Source: Fibrobacteria bacterium GUT307 (GTDB lineage: Bacteria; Fibrobacterota; Fibrobacteria; Fibrobacterales; Fibrobacteraceae). From it: DNA of 47,966 nt. The notes beneath the pieces were generated by a model. It saw only the letters and a program-made list of their open reading frames with translations, ran no database searches and was not told the origin of the DNA. Numbering within the stretch: position 1 is the stretch's first letter; every line of letters begins with the position of its first letter. Below, in pieces: positions 35,061 to 42,374 of this stretch. The translations under genes were made by a program, and so were the position numbers. The DNA lies in NCBI GenBank assembly GCA_001462235.1, contig LIUI01000154.1:1-47966 (forward strand), given 5' to 3'.

Positions 35061-37871
35061 TTATGGCGGCCAACAATCATGTATTTTCAAACCACCACCA
35101 GAAATAATTATCTCAGTACCTGCGGTAAATATGATTTCTTCACAATTATACCCCGGAGAACTACCACAGCTGCCTCCTACTCCTGCGATTGAACAAGTAT
35201 TACTGTTGTTTAAACAAGCTCCTTTGCACGTAATGGTGTTATTTACTATATAAGTTCCATTTTCAAAACTTCCTGCAGTAATAGTAATGCTACCGCCGCT
35301 GGAAGAACTGGCTCCACCCACGCTTGAGGAACTGCTGGCACTGGAAGAACCACCGCCGCTGGAAGAAGATGCCGCTGCAGAAGAACTGCTTGAACCGCTG
35401 GCAGACGAAACTACAGAAGGGGTTATGTTTATGTAGAATGAATTGCTGCAGAGACCGCTTGCACTAGTGCAATTATTGGGATTACTCAAATCCACAGTGC
35501 ACCTTGACGCTCCTATCGCAGTGAGAGCCGTTACACAGCTTGTGAGTTGATTTTTTATTACACTTTCACTAGCTCTGCTACCTTTATATGCTCCGTTAAG
35601 ATAAAGCACATTGAACCGCTTGTAGAGTTCGTCCACAGGGCTTATCCCAACTCCGTTTATTTCGTCTATGCTCATATAAACAATCCTTGGCATTATCAGT
35701 ATTGCCGGTTCGGCGGGTACATCATTGCCTCGGTCTTCTTCGTTTGCGTATTGGCTTTGTAGCTTTACTTTTAAGTGCGGAATGGCTGGGACGTAAGATG
35801 GGTCGCTTGTTGAAGTGCTTGAAATGGGGTCAACAGGCTCATTACTGCTGCTACTGCCGCCACTGCTACTGCTATTGCTGCATCCACCGCTTCCATCGTC
35901 AAGGCCGGTTCCTGCACACTTGTCCACGTTGTCTTTTATTATTCCAGCATTGCTCAAGGCATCGAAAAGTGCTTCGTTGGCTTCAATTCTAGGATCTTGC
36001 ATGGTCTCAACTATTGCTCCATCTTTCATAAAAAGATTACCGCTCAAGTGAAGTTCACCAACTATTTTTGTTATATTTCCTGCACTGTATATAAAATAAT
36101 TTCTATAGCAATCCGTTGATAGCAACGGAGGAGTACTACTGGAATTAGGGCAACCGTCACTGGGTTTCTTACTTTCAATTGTCTCTGCGCCTTGCATCAA
36201 GTATAAAAGAACATTGGCAGATTGTGCTGTTCTCGGTAAGGCAATTACACTGTTGCCAGGTCTATTGACTACGATAATTATAAAATTGCCATCGAGAACA
36301 TAATTCTCAAATTGGTTGTAAAACTGATCCCAATCTATTCTAAGCACAACCCAATCACTATTCCAGTTAGCGGCACAGCTATTTAGCTTTGGTACAAATT
36401 CATTCGCTTTATTTTGCGCTTTGCTAACTTTAACAACATCCTTGAAAGTAACGCCATTTACAATAACTTCATCCACTGCATACGTTGCAAGCGCAGGGCA
36501 AATATCAGCTTGCAACCATTGACCTTCAAATCCCAAAACAATTGGATCTGGAATTTTGTAAGGAGGGCTTGTTGTTATCTGGTTACCCAAATAGCTTAGA
36601 AGGCTTGCCTCTTTCAAGCCGTTACTTGCAGGTGTGCCAGCTGGTATTGTATTTCCACAAGTGCTGCCGTTACTGCAATCAGAAACATTGAATTCTCTCC
36701 CGTTTAGAAGGCATTTATTGCTGTTATTTGGATCTGGGTAACCTAAAGTGCGCATGTAAAGAATAGGAGTAGTGGCAGAAGTATTGGAGCAGAAATTTAA
36801 GTTGCTAGCATTCGTTCCAGACACGGAAGCATTAATCCAAACTTTTCCACCGATATATCCTCCATTTAAGTTGTTAATTATAAAAGAAGTATTATTTGGC
36901 ATCACAAAGTCACCTTTAATAGTAACACTACTTTCAACTCTAAAATCACCTTTGACGGTTACGTTGCCATGGACCACAAGTTTATTGGTTGAGGATAAAT
37001 CCCCTTCTACATATAGATCACCCCATATTACTATCTCACTAATCGTCTCGAAATTGCCACCTACATAAACACTCCCACAAAATCCTCTGGTTTGCGAGTT
37101 AAAATTTCCTTTCACATAAAAATTGCCGTATTTTGTAGGATCGTTTAGAACCTCGGCTTCATAAGTTGATGGACGCGGATCGCTTATAGGTTTGTATCTG
37201 GTAGAACCGCCGGGAATTATTTCTGGGCAGCCAATTCCATTATTTGCATCTGATATCATTGTTGCATTCCCTGTGACTATAACATCGCCTTTGCTGCTAA
37301 ATCCTGACGTTGCATTTAAATCTCCAATAACATTGGCACTTTCCCAGAGTCCCTGAGTTGAACCGCCTACACCGCCATGGAATGGCGGCACTCTCTGTGC
37401 CATTCCACTAGGCGAAGTTGGCATTTCTACTTTGTACAAACCCTCAACACTAAAAATACCCACCTGGCTATGCTTTGAATTATCCCGCGCCGTGCCAATG
37501 CTCAGAAACTTTAGCTTGTATGGCTGATTTGGATTTTTTGTATCCACTCCAGTAAGAAAAACCTCAAACTGCTGCTGCTTGCTGCTGCCTGTGAAACTCA
37601 TCAGCACACTTGTCAAATCAACAGGTTTTTTTTGTTCTTCAAAAACCCTTATCATTGCACCCGCATCTGCACCCTTATTGGTAAGCCAGCCCTGCACCGC
37701 TTCCAAACCTGCTTGGGACGCCTGATATGCCTCGCTTGCTTTAAGCCTTGAGCCGCTTGAAAAATTCTCTTGCGCAACCCACTTGAAAACTACTATGCTA
37801 GCCGTGGTTGCCGCAAGCATGAACATCAAAACTGCGATTAGCGATACGCCTGACTTAAAATCATTTTTCAT
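35061..37871 (-). CDS. Giant PilX/GspK-like minor pilin with polyserine linkers (left operon)
   Basis: 936 residues. The N-terminus KSG|VSLIAVLMFMLAATTASIV looks like a class III leader and pilin helix without Glu5, as in PilX/GspK. Residues about 150-700 are beta-rich and include repeated VxGNxxVxGD-type strands (about 200-320) like the bactofilin or polymer-forming fold. Polyserine/glycine linkers lie near 695 and at 815-860. The last ~75 residues form a separate Cys-rich domain (CKGACLN to IHDCWPP) that the right paralogue lacks. ATG 37871 has AAGGAG 5 nt upstream; GTG 37886 is less likely. Probably a pilus-tip adhesin, by inference. Confidence 0.8.
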   Translation of the reverse strand: MKNDFKSGVSLIAVLMFMLAATTASIVVFKWVAQENFSSGSRLKASEAYQASQAGLEAVQGWLTNKGADAGAMIRVFEEQKKPVDLTSVLMSFTGSSKQQQFEVFLTGVDTKNPNQPYKLKFLSIGTARDNSKHSQVGIFSVEGLYKVEMPTSPSGMAQRVPPFHGGVGGSTQGLWESANVIGDLNATSGFSSKGDVIVTGNATMISDANNGIGCPEIIPGGSTRYKPISDPRPSTYEAEVLNDPTKYGNFYVKGNFNSQTRGFCGSVYVGGNFETISEIVIWGDLYVEGDLSSTNKLVVHGNVTVKGDFRVESSVTIKGDFVMPNNTSFIINNLNGGYIGGKVWINASVSGTNASNLNFCSNTSATTPILYMRTLGYPDPNNSNKCLLNGREFNVSDCSNGSTCGNTIPAGTPASNGLKEASLLSYLGNQITTSPPYKIPDPIVLGFEGQWLQADICPALATYAVDEVIVNGVTFKDVVKVSKAQNKANEFVPKLNSCAANWNSDWVVLRIDWDQFYNQFENYVLDGNFIIIVVNRPGNSVIALPRTAQSANVLLYLMQGAETIESKKPSDGCPNSSSTPPLLSTDCYRNYFIYSAGNITKIVGELHLSGNLFMKDGAIVETMQDPRIEANEALFDALSNAGIIKDNVDKCAGTGLDDGSGGCSNSSSSGGSSSSNEPVDPISSTSTSDPSYVPAIPHLKVKLQSQYANEEDRGNDVPAEPAILIMPRIVYMSIDEINGVGISPVDELYKRFNVLYLNGAYKGSRASESVIKNQLTSCVTALTAIGASRCTVDLSNPNNCTSASGLCSNSFYINITPSVVSSASGSSSSSAAASSSSGGGSSSASSSSSVGGASSSSGGSITITAGSFENGTYIVNNTITCKGACLNNSNTCSIAGVGGSCGSSPGYNCEEIIFTAGTEIIISGGGLKIHDCWPP

Positions 37872-37882
37872 ACAGTCTCCTT

Positions 37883-38377
37883 TCACCTGATTATAGCCGA
37901 TACATCTATCGACTGGTCAGAATCTTTAAATTTCCATTTAATTGTGACATCAACCTGCTTTGATAATTTATGCTCAACAGTAATTACATCTCCACTACTA
38001 GCGGAGGACTGAGCTCTAATAAAATCCGTTGAATCGTTCACAACTTGAAGCGGGTCTGTTGTTGCAGGTTTTACATTAACCACTGCCGAATACTGCACCT
38101 TAACTTTACTATCATTATAAGTGCGTTCCCTGCATAAATCATGCAATGCACCATATCCAGGGCATTCTCTTTTGTTTTCCATCACGCTCGCAGACCCAAT
38201 AGCGGAGATTGAATCTATTATCTCTTGCGCAACCACATTAGCCCCATCACGTGCCCTTACCCTGAGTATGCTCTCCCTATTTCCCTTTTGCATGATGTTA
38301 AGCCCTACAATCAAAAGACCCAAAACAAGAGCCGCCACAAGCACTTCCATTAGACCAAAACCACGTTTGCGATTCAT
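37883..38377 (-). CDS. PilV-like minor pilin (left operon)
   Basis: 164 residues. The leader MNRKRG|FGLMEVLVAALVLGLLIVGLN has the prepilin cleavage site and Glu5. The body resembles PilV/GspI minor pilins (REAVLRVRARD-like helix end, then a small beta-sheet). ATG 38377 lies inside the ATGA overlap with the fimT-like gene and has GGGAGG upstream. The N-terminal half is close to the right-operon copy at 41925. Confidence 0.85.
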   Translation of the reverse strand: MNRKRGFGLMEVLVAALVLGLLIVGLNIMQKGNRESILRVRARDGANVVAQEIIDSISAIGSASVMENKRECPGYGALHDLCRERTYNDSKVKVQYSAVVNVKPATTDPLQVVNDSTDFIRAQSSASSGDVITVEHKLSKQVDVTIKWKFKDSDQSIDVSAIIR

Positions 38378-38868
38378 AATTCCTCCCAAGCGTCGGAGTT
38401 TTTTTTCTTTATGTATGCTGTGAATGTATTTTTTTGGGGTATTTTTACTGCGCTACCGCAATAGTTGGCTGTATTGCATACAACAAAACAACCGGGACCG
38501 TTTATGCCAGAGATACCTATTTTAACTTGTGATGTGATGCCACTGTTGTAAAAATTTTCTTCACATTTACCAGGAGCATCATCTGTGTTAGCTAAAAAAC
38601 CATCTGCTAAAGACTGGCTGAACTCGTGGCTTGTGGCTGGTTCGGCTTTTATAGTATTTCCGGTTACTGTTATTTCCACGGCTTCTTTACGTGTTTTGCC
38701 TTCTGCTACTGCTCGCTCCGCAAAAGAAACCATAGTTCTTGCTGCCTCTTTTGCCTTGTTCGTTTGGATTAGGTCGTTCAGGTTGGACCAGCCAAGGGCA
38801 GCCAGGATGCCTATTATAATTATCACCACAAGCACTTCTAATAGAGTGAAACCTTTTTTACTGCTCAT
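38374..38868 (-). CDS. FimT/GspH-like minor pilin (left operon)
   Basis: 164 residues. MSSKKG|FTLLEVLVVIIIIGILAALGW is a canonical type IV prepilin N-terminus with Glu5. The middle has NLNDLIQTNKAKEAARTM, a GspH-type helix, then a Cys-containing beta-domain that ends NSDAWEEL. ATG 38868 follows GGAGG by 8 nt. It starts just before the pilW-like stop and overlaps pilV by 4 nt. Confidence 0.87.
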   Translation of the reverse strand: MSSKKGFTLLEVLVVIIIIGILAALGWSNLNDLIQTNKAKEAARTMVSFAERAVAEGKTRKEAVEITVTGNTIKAEPATSHEFSQSLADGFLANTDDAPGKCEENFYNSGITSQVKIGISGINGPGCFVVCNTANYCGSAVKIPQKNTFTAYIKKKNSDAWEEL

Positions 38869-38869
38869 A

Positions 38870-40303
38870 TCAGGAGCCTCCAGCCAAAACACCATTGTTG
38901 GGAACAGGAATTACCGTGACTGCTTCACTTTTTTCGCCTTTTTTGTCTATCTCTAGAGTTAGCTCAAATGCCTTTACAGAAGCCTTGTCTGCATCTGTAG
39001 GATTGTAATCCAGTTCGCTTTGGTCAAAGTGGTAAACTTTGTCTGTTTTTCTGGACACTCTGAAATTCCTAATATCAAGATGCCCCCCGGCTGCAGGGCT
39101 GTAAAATGCAGCGGTTATGCCAATACAAGCAGGGGTGGTGCTCGGAACGCTGAACTCAAAATGCCTTGCAAGGCTGTCTGCACTTTTATCTTGCGGTGGG
39201 TAAAACAGAAAATCCGGAATACCGGCTATGGGCTTTTTGCTGTCCGGGTCTCGCAAGCCTACGGATAAATGGTCGCGGCCTGGCTGGAACATTGCCATTT
39301 TGTTATACCTGGCACTGTGGGTGAGGGGGGTACTGGGAGTGCAACTGCTAGCGGTTCTGCATGGGTCGCTAGCATTCACTTGATGGAGCAATTTAAAATC
39401 TATGGCGTATTCTTCGCCGGCATTGAAAGTAAAAGGACGGCAGACCGTTCCGCTTGGCTCAGCGAGGTAAAAATCTGAGCGTATATCACCGCTGGAAGAG
39501 GAATTTTGCGTGAAACCCTTAAGAGTAAATACATCACCCACAAGGTCAAATGAACTATTCTCAGGAATCAAACCAAAGGAACTACCGGATGAAGCCGGAA
39601 ACGGCAAATCACCTGATGCTGATGAATTACCTGCTGCACCGGGTTTTGACGGAAGGAATTGAAACGTCGCAACATTGCGAGCCATTTCTACCTCTTCGGG
39701 ACATTGCTGTTCTTCATCAAAGATACCACCTGTGCATTTGGAACCTTGAATAGTAATAGTAGTGCATTTGCGTATAAGCACACTGTCCGGTAATTTTACA
39801 GACCACTCTATTTCCATCACAGCCCCGCAAATTCCATTTGCATCAAAGTAAGCTTTTCTAAAAACAAGTTTATCAAAGTTGCCACTGCGCACCAATTCGT
39901 ATGAACTGAAATCTCCGCCGGTGGCAGCAGGGTTAATGTAAACTTCTTCTGCCACTACAAAGTCGCTACCGCTTGTGCTGGATTTCCCCCAACTCTTTGC
40001 ACCCATCTGCGAAATATCCTCTTTTAAGAGTGCAGAAACGCGCCCCGCTTCTTCTGCGCTGTTAAGCATATTCTGGCTACGGAGGCGCATGGATGTGGAA
40101 TCTGAGAAAACACGCCCCGCAACCACTATTATAAACCCCATTATTGCTATGTAAACTAAAAGTTCTATGAGAGTAAAGCCTCCGGTGCAAGCTCTTTTAT
40201 TTGCCAAAAAATTATCTAAATTCCGCTCCAAGCAATTCGCTTGAACTGCCTGCGCGGCAGTCTTCCGAGCTGAATTAGGAGTTTTGTTAATGGCAAATAT
40301 CAT
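38870..40303 (-). CDS. PilW-like minor pilin with long switchable leader (left operon, first gene)
   Basis: 477 residues. The leader is unusually long, about 41 residues, before the cleavage site GG|FTLIELLVYIAIMGFIIVV. Residues 15-20 (TAAQAV) are encoded by the inverted 18-bp site at 40244-40261. The body is PilW-like (RVFSDSTSMRLRSQNM, then a Cys-containing beta-domain) and ends in a jelly-roll-like region. ATG 40303 is chosen because GGAGG lies 12 nt upstream; ATG 40381 sits only 13 nt below the -10 element and has no Shine-Dalgarno. This gene leads the operon pilW-fimT-pilV-pilX and is transcribed from the promoter at 40394-40422. Confidence 0.8.
   Translation of the reverse strand: MIFAINKTPNSARKTAAQAVQANCLERNLDNFLANKRACTGGFTLIELLVYIAIMGFIIVVAGRVFSDSTSMRLRSQNMLNSAEEAGRVSALLKEDISQMGAKSWGKSSTSGSDFVVAEEVYINPAATGGDFSSYELVRSGNFDKLVFRKAYFDANGICGAVMEIEWSVKLPDSVLIRKCTTITIQGSKCTGGIFDEEQQCPEEVEMARNVATFQFLPSKPGAAGNSSASGDLPFPASSGSSFGLIPENSSFDLVGDVFTLKGFTQNSSSSGDIRSDFYLAEPSGTVCRPFTFNAGEEYAIDFKLLHQVNASDPCRTASSCTPSTPLTHSARYNKMAMFQPGRDHLSVGLRDPDSKKPIAGIPDFLFYPPQDKSADSLARHFEFSVPSTTPACIGITAAFYSPAAGGHLDIRNFRVSRKTDKVYHFDQSELDYNPTDADKASVKAFELTLEIDKKGEKSEAVTVIPVPNNGVLAGGS
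40244..40261 (-). repeat. Left inverted recombination-site candidate
   Basis: On the minus strand ACTGCCGCGCAGGCAGTT, identical to 41410-41427 on the plus strand. Arms ACTGCC/GGCAGT surround an asymmetric centre GCGCA, so the sites have direction and are inverted to each other. The first base begins codon 15 (Thr) of the PilW-like gene. Confidence 0.75.
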
Positions 40304-40338
40304 AAAAGCTGTATGCCTCCGGGTATGTGAACAACGGC

Positions 40339-40358
40339 TAGCTGTTGCCAAACAGCTA
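40339..40358 (-). promoter_or_regulatory. Leader hairpin of the left pilin operon
   Basis: An 8-bp perfect stem (TAGCTGTT/AACAGCTA) with a 4-nt loop lies in the 5' leader, upstream of the GGAGG and ATG 40303. No T-run follows, so it is not a terminator; it may protect or regulate the mRNA. Confidence 0.45.
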
Positions 40359-40393
40359 ACTTCGTGCACGGGAACGTCCATTAGGATAAATAT

Positions 40394-40422
40394 ATATTAT
40401 TTTACGGCAAAAAAGCAATCAA
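40394..40422 (-). promoter_or_regulatory. Sigma70-like promoter of the left pilin operon
   Basis: On the minus strand TTGATT (40422-40417), 17 bp, TAATAT (40399-40394). It lies inside the segment between the two 18-bp sites. Its -35 abuts the recombinase ribosome binding site on the other strand, and a plus-strand TATATT (40393-40398) overlaps its -10, so the two directions probably compete. Confidence 0.65.
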
Positions 40423-40434
40423 GGGGGAGGTTTT

Positions 40435-41406
40435 TTGGAAAAAAAATTAATTTTAGGTGATTTTCTCGTTAAAATTTCTGATTTGGGCAATAACAGAAAA
40501 TTATGGAGTGACATTTTTGAAGATTACCTTGCAGATTTTCTTAAAACAGCTAAAGCGAAAGAAGACTGGAAGGTTCAGGTAGAAAGACAAATCGGCACCA
40601 TAAAAAATTGGTTCGCTGGGCAAGAAATAATCTATTATGACGATCTTACTAGGGAAAAAGCCAGATGCTATGCTAATTGGCGGGGCAAAAGATCTGCCTC
40701 TACTGTGAATAAAGAGCTTCTGAGAATCAGAGCTATTCTCAAATTTGCGGAGAGATTTCTCGGGCAATCGCCGAATTTTGCATTTGATGGGATAAATGTG
40801 AGCGAAACAACCGAAAATACGCGATTTGTTACGCCATTTTCCATCATGGAATGCAAAAGGATTTTGCAATGGCTCAAAAAATATCCCTATTACCATGATA
40901 TGATTTTGCTCATGCTTTTGACCGGCATGGAAAGCAAAGCTGTGTCTCTTATGACTAAGGAATGGTGGAATATTAAAGAGAAAGTTCTTTTTGTGTTTCC
41001 GCAAAAAATTTCCGGGGTTATAGATGCAAAAACCCAACACAGAGCTAGAAAACTACCTATTAGCAAAACTATGCTTGAAATTTATAATCGAGGGTTCATC
41101 TTTGGCAGCCAAACCCAAAAATTCAATGTCAAAAGCCAAAAATTGCTGATAAGATGTTCCGACCAAACGGGGGTAAAAAATGTCCATTGCCATAGATTCA
41201 GGCACACCTTTGCCAGCCAATCTCTGAGTGCCGGGCAAGATATTATCAGAGTATCAAAGATGCTTGGCCACAAGAACATAAATGTGACCTTGAAGCACTA
41301 TGCAGACTTTGTTTTTTCGGAAAGCGACACAGGTTTTGAAGGGATGTTCAGGGTGCATAAAAAATGGGTGAAATACCTAAATGAGGAGTATTTTTTAATA
41401 CAGTAA
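40435..41406 (+). CDS. Tyrosine recombinase (phage-integrase family), predicted inversion enzyme
   Basis: 323 residues from TTG, with AGGGGGAGG 4 nt upstream. The N-terminal SAM-like core-binding domain covers about 22-110, and the catalytic domain about 135-310. The box II residues are present (HRFR, His253 and Arg256; LGH, His279; HY, Tyr289), and Lys199 suits the beta-hairpin lysine. The box I position, normally TGxR, reads TGME with Glu166, so the first catalytic Arg is absent. The gene lies between inverted 18-bp sites that it may recombine, and the fimT-like frame continues directly after its TAA. Confidence 0.88.
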   Translation: MEKKLILGDFLVKISDLGNNRKLWSDIFEDYLADFLKTAKAKEDWKVQVERQIGTIKNWFAGQEIIYYDDLTREKARCYANWRGKRSASTVNKELLRIRAILKFAERFLGQSPNFAFDGINVSETTENTRFVTPFSIMECKRILQWLKKYPYYHDMILLMLLTGMESKAVSLMTKEWWNIKEKVLFVFPQKISGVIDAKTQHRARKLPISKTMLEIYNRGFIFGSQTQKFNVKSQKLLIRCSDQTGVKNVHCHRFRHTFASQSLSAGQDIIRVSKMLGHKNINVTLKHYADFVFSESDTGFEGMFRVHKKWVKYLNEEYFLIQ

Positions 41407-41928
41407 CTAACTGCCGCGCAGGCAGTTAGTCATTCCTTTTCTGTACGTGGGGGTAATTGTGGGTTTAGTTTGATAGAAATTCTTGTTGTAATCATCATAA
41501 TAGGAATTCTATCTGCCCTGGCTTATAGCAGCCTCATAGACCTAATTTCCACAAATCGCGCAAAAGAAAGCGCCCAAACAATGAGAGCATTCGCCGAACG
41601 CGCCCTTGCCGAAGGCAAAAGGCAGGGTAAAGAAGTCAAAATTGAGTTGGATGGCAACAATATAATCTATTCAATAGGGAATGACACGAAAAGCGAACCT
41701 TTGAGCGATAGCTTTTCCAGCTCAAGTACTGGCGGCCCCGTTGCCGGAGATTTCAATTCAGGAGTAACAGCGGAATCTAGTCTAGGGCTTTCTGGTATAG
41801 TAAGCGAAGGTTCTTTTGTTGCTTGCGGAGCAAGAAATTACTGCGCAGCGGCGGTAAAAACCAAAGAGAAAAACTTCTTCGTGGCTTATATAAAGCGAGG
41901 AAACTCAGCAGACTGGGAGGAATTATGA
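41407..41928 (+). CDS. FimT/GspH-like minor pilin without start codon (right operon, OFF state)
   Basis: The frame is open from the recombinase TAA to 41928. It encodes TAAQAV, a short spacer, then NCG|FSLIEILVVIIIIGILSALAYSS, a canonical prepilin site with Glu5. The body parallels the left copy (ISTNRAKESAQTM, FVACGARNYCAAAVKT, ADWEEL). No ATG, GTG or TTG precedes the cleavage site in frame; the first candidate is TTG 41470, which lies inside the pilin helix and would remove the cleavage motif. I infer the start is supplied by inversion. The next gene overlaps by ATGA. Confidence 0.75.
   Translation, partial: LTAAQAVSHSFSVRGGNCGFSLIEILVVIIIIGILSALAYSSLIDLISTNRAKESAQTMRAFAERALAEGKRQGKEVKIELDGNNIIYSIGNDTKSEPLSDSFSSSSTGGPVAGDFNSGVTAESSLGLSGIVSEGSFVACGARNYCAAAVKTKEKNFFVAYIKRGNSADWEEL
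41410..41427 (+). repeat. Right inverted recombination-site candidate
   Basis: Exact 18-bp copy of the left site in opposite orientation, 3 nt after the recombinase stop. Here the dyad is longer: ten-base arms at 41406-41415 and 41421-41430 around GCGCA. It is in frame with the fimT-like gene (codons ACT GCC GCG CAG GCA GTT). As a hairpin it may also attenuate transcription leaving the recombinase gene. Confidence 0.75.
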
Positions 41929-42374
41929 GATTACCCCACACCCCAAGTCTGAAGTCTGGCTTTGGCCTTCTTGAAGTTCTTGTTGCCACTGTTGTGCTCG
42001 GCTTTTTGATTGTTGGCTTAAACAGGTTGCAGCTAGGCAACCGCGAGGCTGTTCTAAGAATTCGTGCAAGAGACGCCGCCCAAATTGTAGCACAGGATTT
42101 TATAGACAGTCTAAGCCGCATTGGCATATCTTCTATACCTTCTGAAGGAGATACTATCATAGGAACAAGGAATTACGAATGGGAAAACAAAAACGGAACA
42201 ACCAGTAAAATTGAATACACCATAGGGGGAAATGTAATTGCTCAAGACAGTTCACTTGAAACTAGCAATTTTGCAAATACAACGCATATTACTGCGAAAA
42301 AAGTTGATTTAAAGATCAGTTGGCTATTTAAAAATTCCGAACAAAGCATAAGCGTATCGAGGATATTAAAATGA
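41925..42374 (+). CDS. PilV-like minor pilin (right operon)
   Basis: 149 residues. LKSG|FGLLEVLVATVVLGFLIVGLN gives the cleavage site and Glu5. The helix continues LGNREAVLRIRARDAAQIVAQD, nearly as in the left copy, while the beta-domain differs. ATG 41925 overlaps the upstream stop and has GGGAGG 6 nt before it. Confidence 0.85.
   Translation: MRLPHTPSLKSGFGLLEVLVATVVLGFLIVGLNRLQLGNREAVLRIRARDAAQIVAQDFIDSLSRIGISSIPSEGDTIIGTRNYEWENKNGTTSKIEYTIGGNVIAQDSSLETSNFANTTHITAKKVDLKISWLFKNSEQSISVSRILK

Noticed and set aside
35270-35410. Repeat array in the left PilX-like gene
   Set aside because: The repetitive DNA is simply serine/glycine codons of a polyserine linker, not an independent repeat element.
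38870-40381. PilW-like gene starting at ATG 40381
   Set aside because: That ATG lies only 13 nt below the -10 and has no Shine-Dalgarno, whereas ATG 40303 has GGAGG; the intervening peptide has no pilin-like features and its DNA forms a leader hairpin.
40244-41427. The 18-bp sites resemble the hairpin of type I-F CRISPR repeats (CTGCC-NNNNN-GGCAG)
   Set aside because: Only two copies exist, in inverted orientation and 1.15 kb apart, with no spacers or cas genes; the outer bases of the I-F repeat do not match.
41404-41431. Integron attC-like site next to an IntI-type integrase
   Set aside because: The GTTRRRY/RYYYAAC core boxes do not match, there is no cassette array, and the recombinase is not clearly IntI-like.
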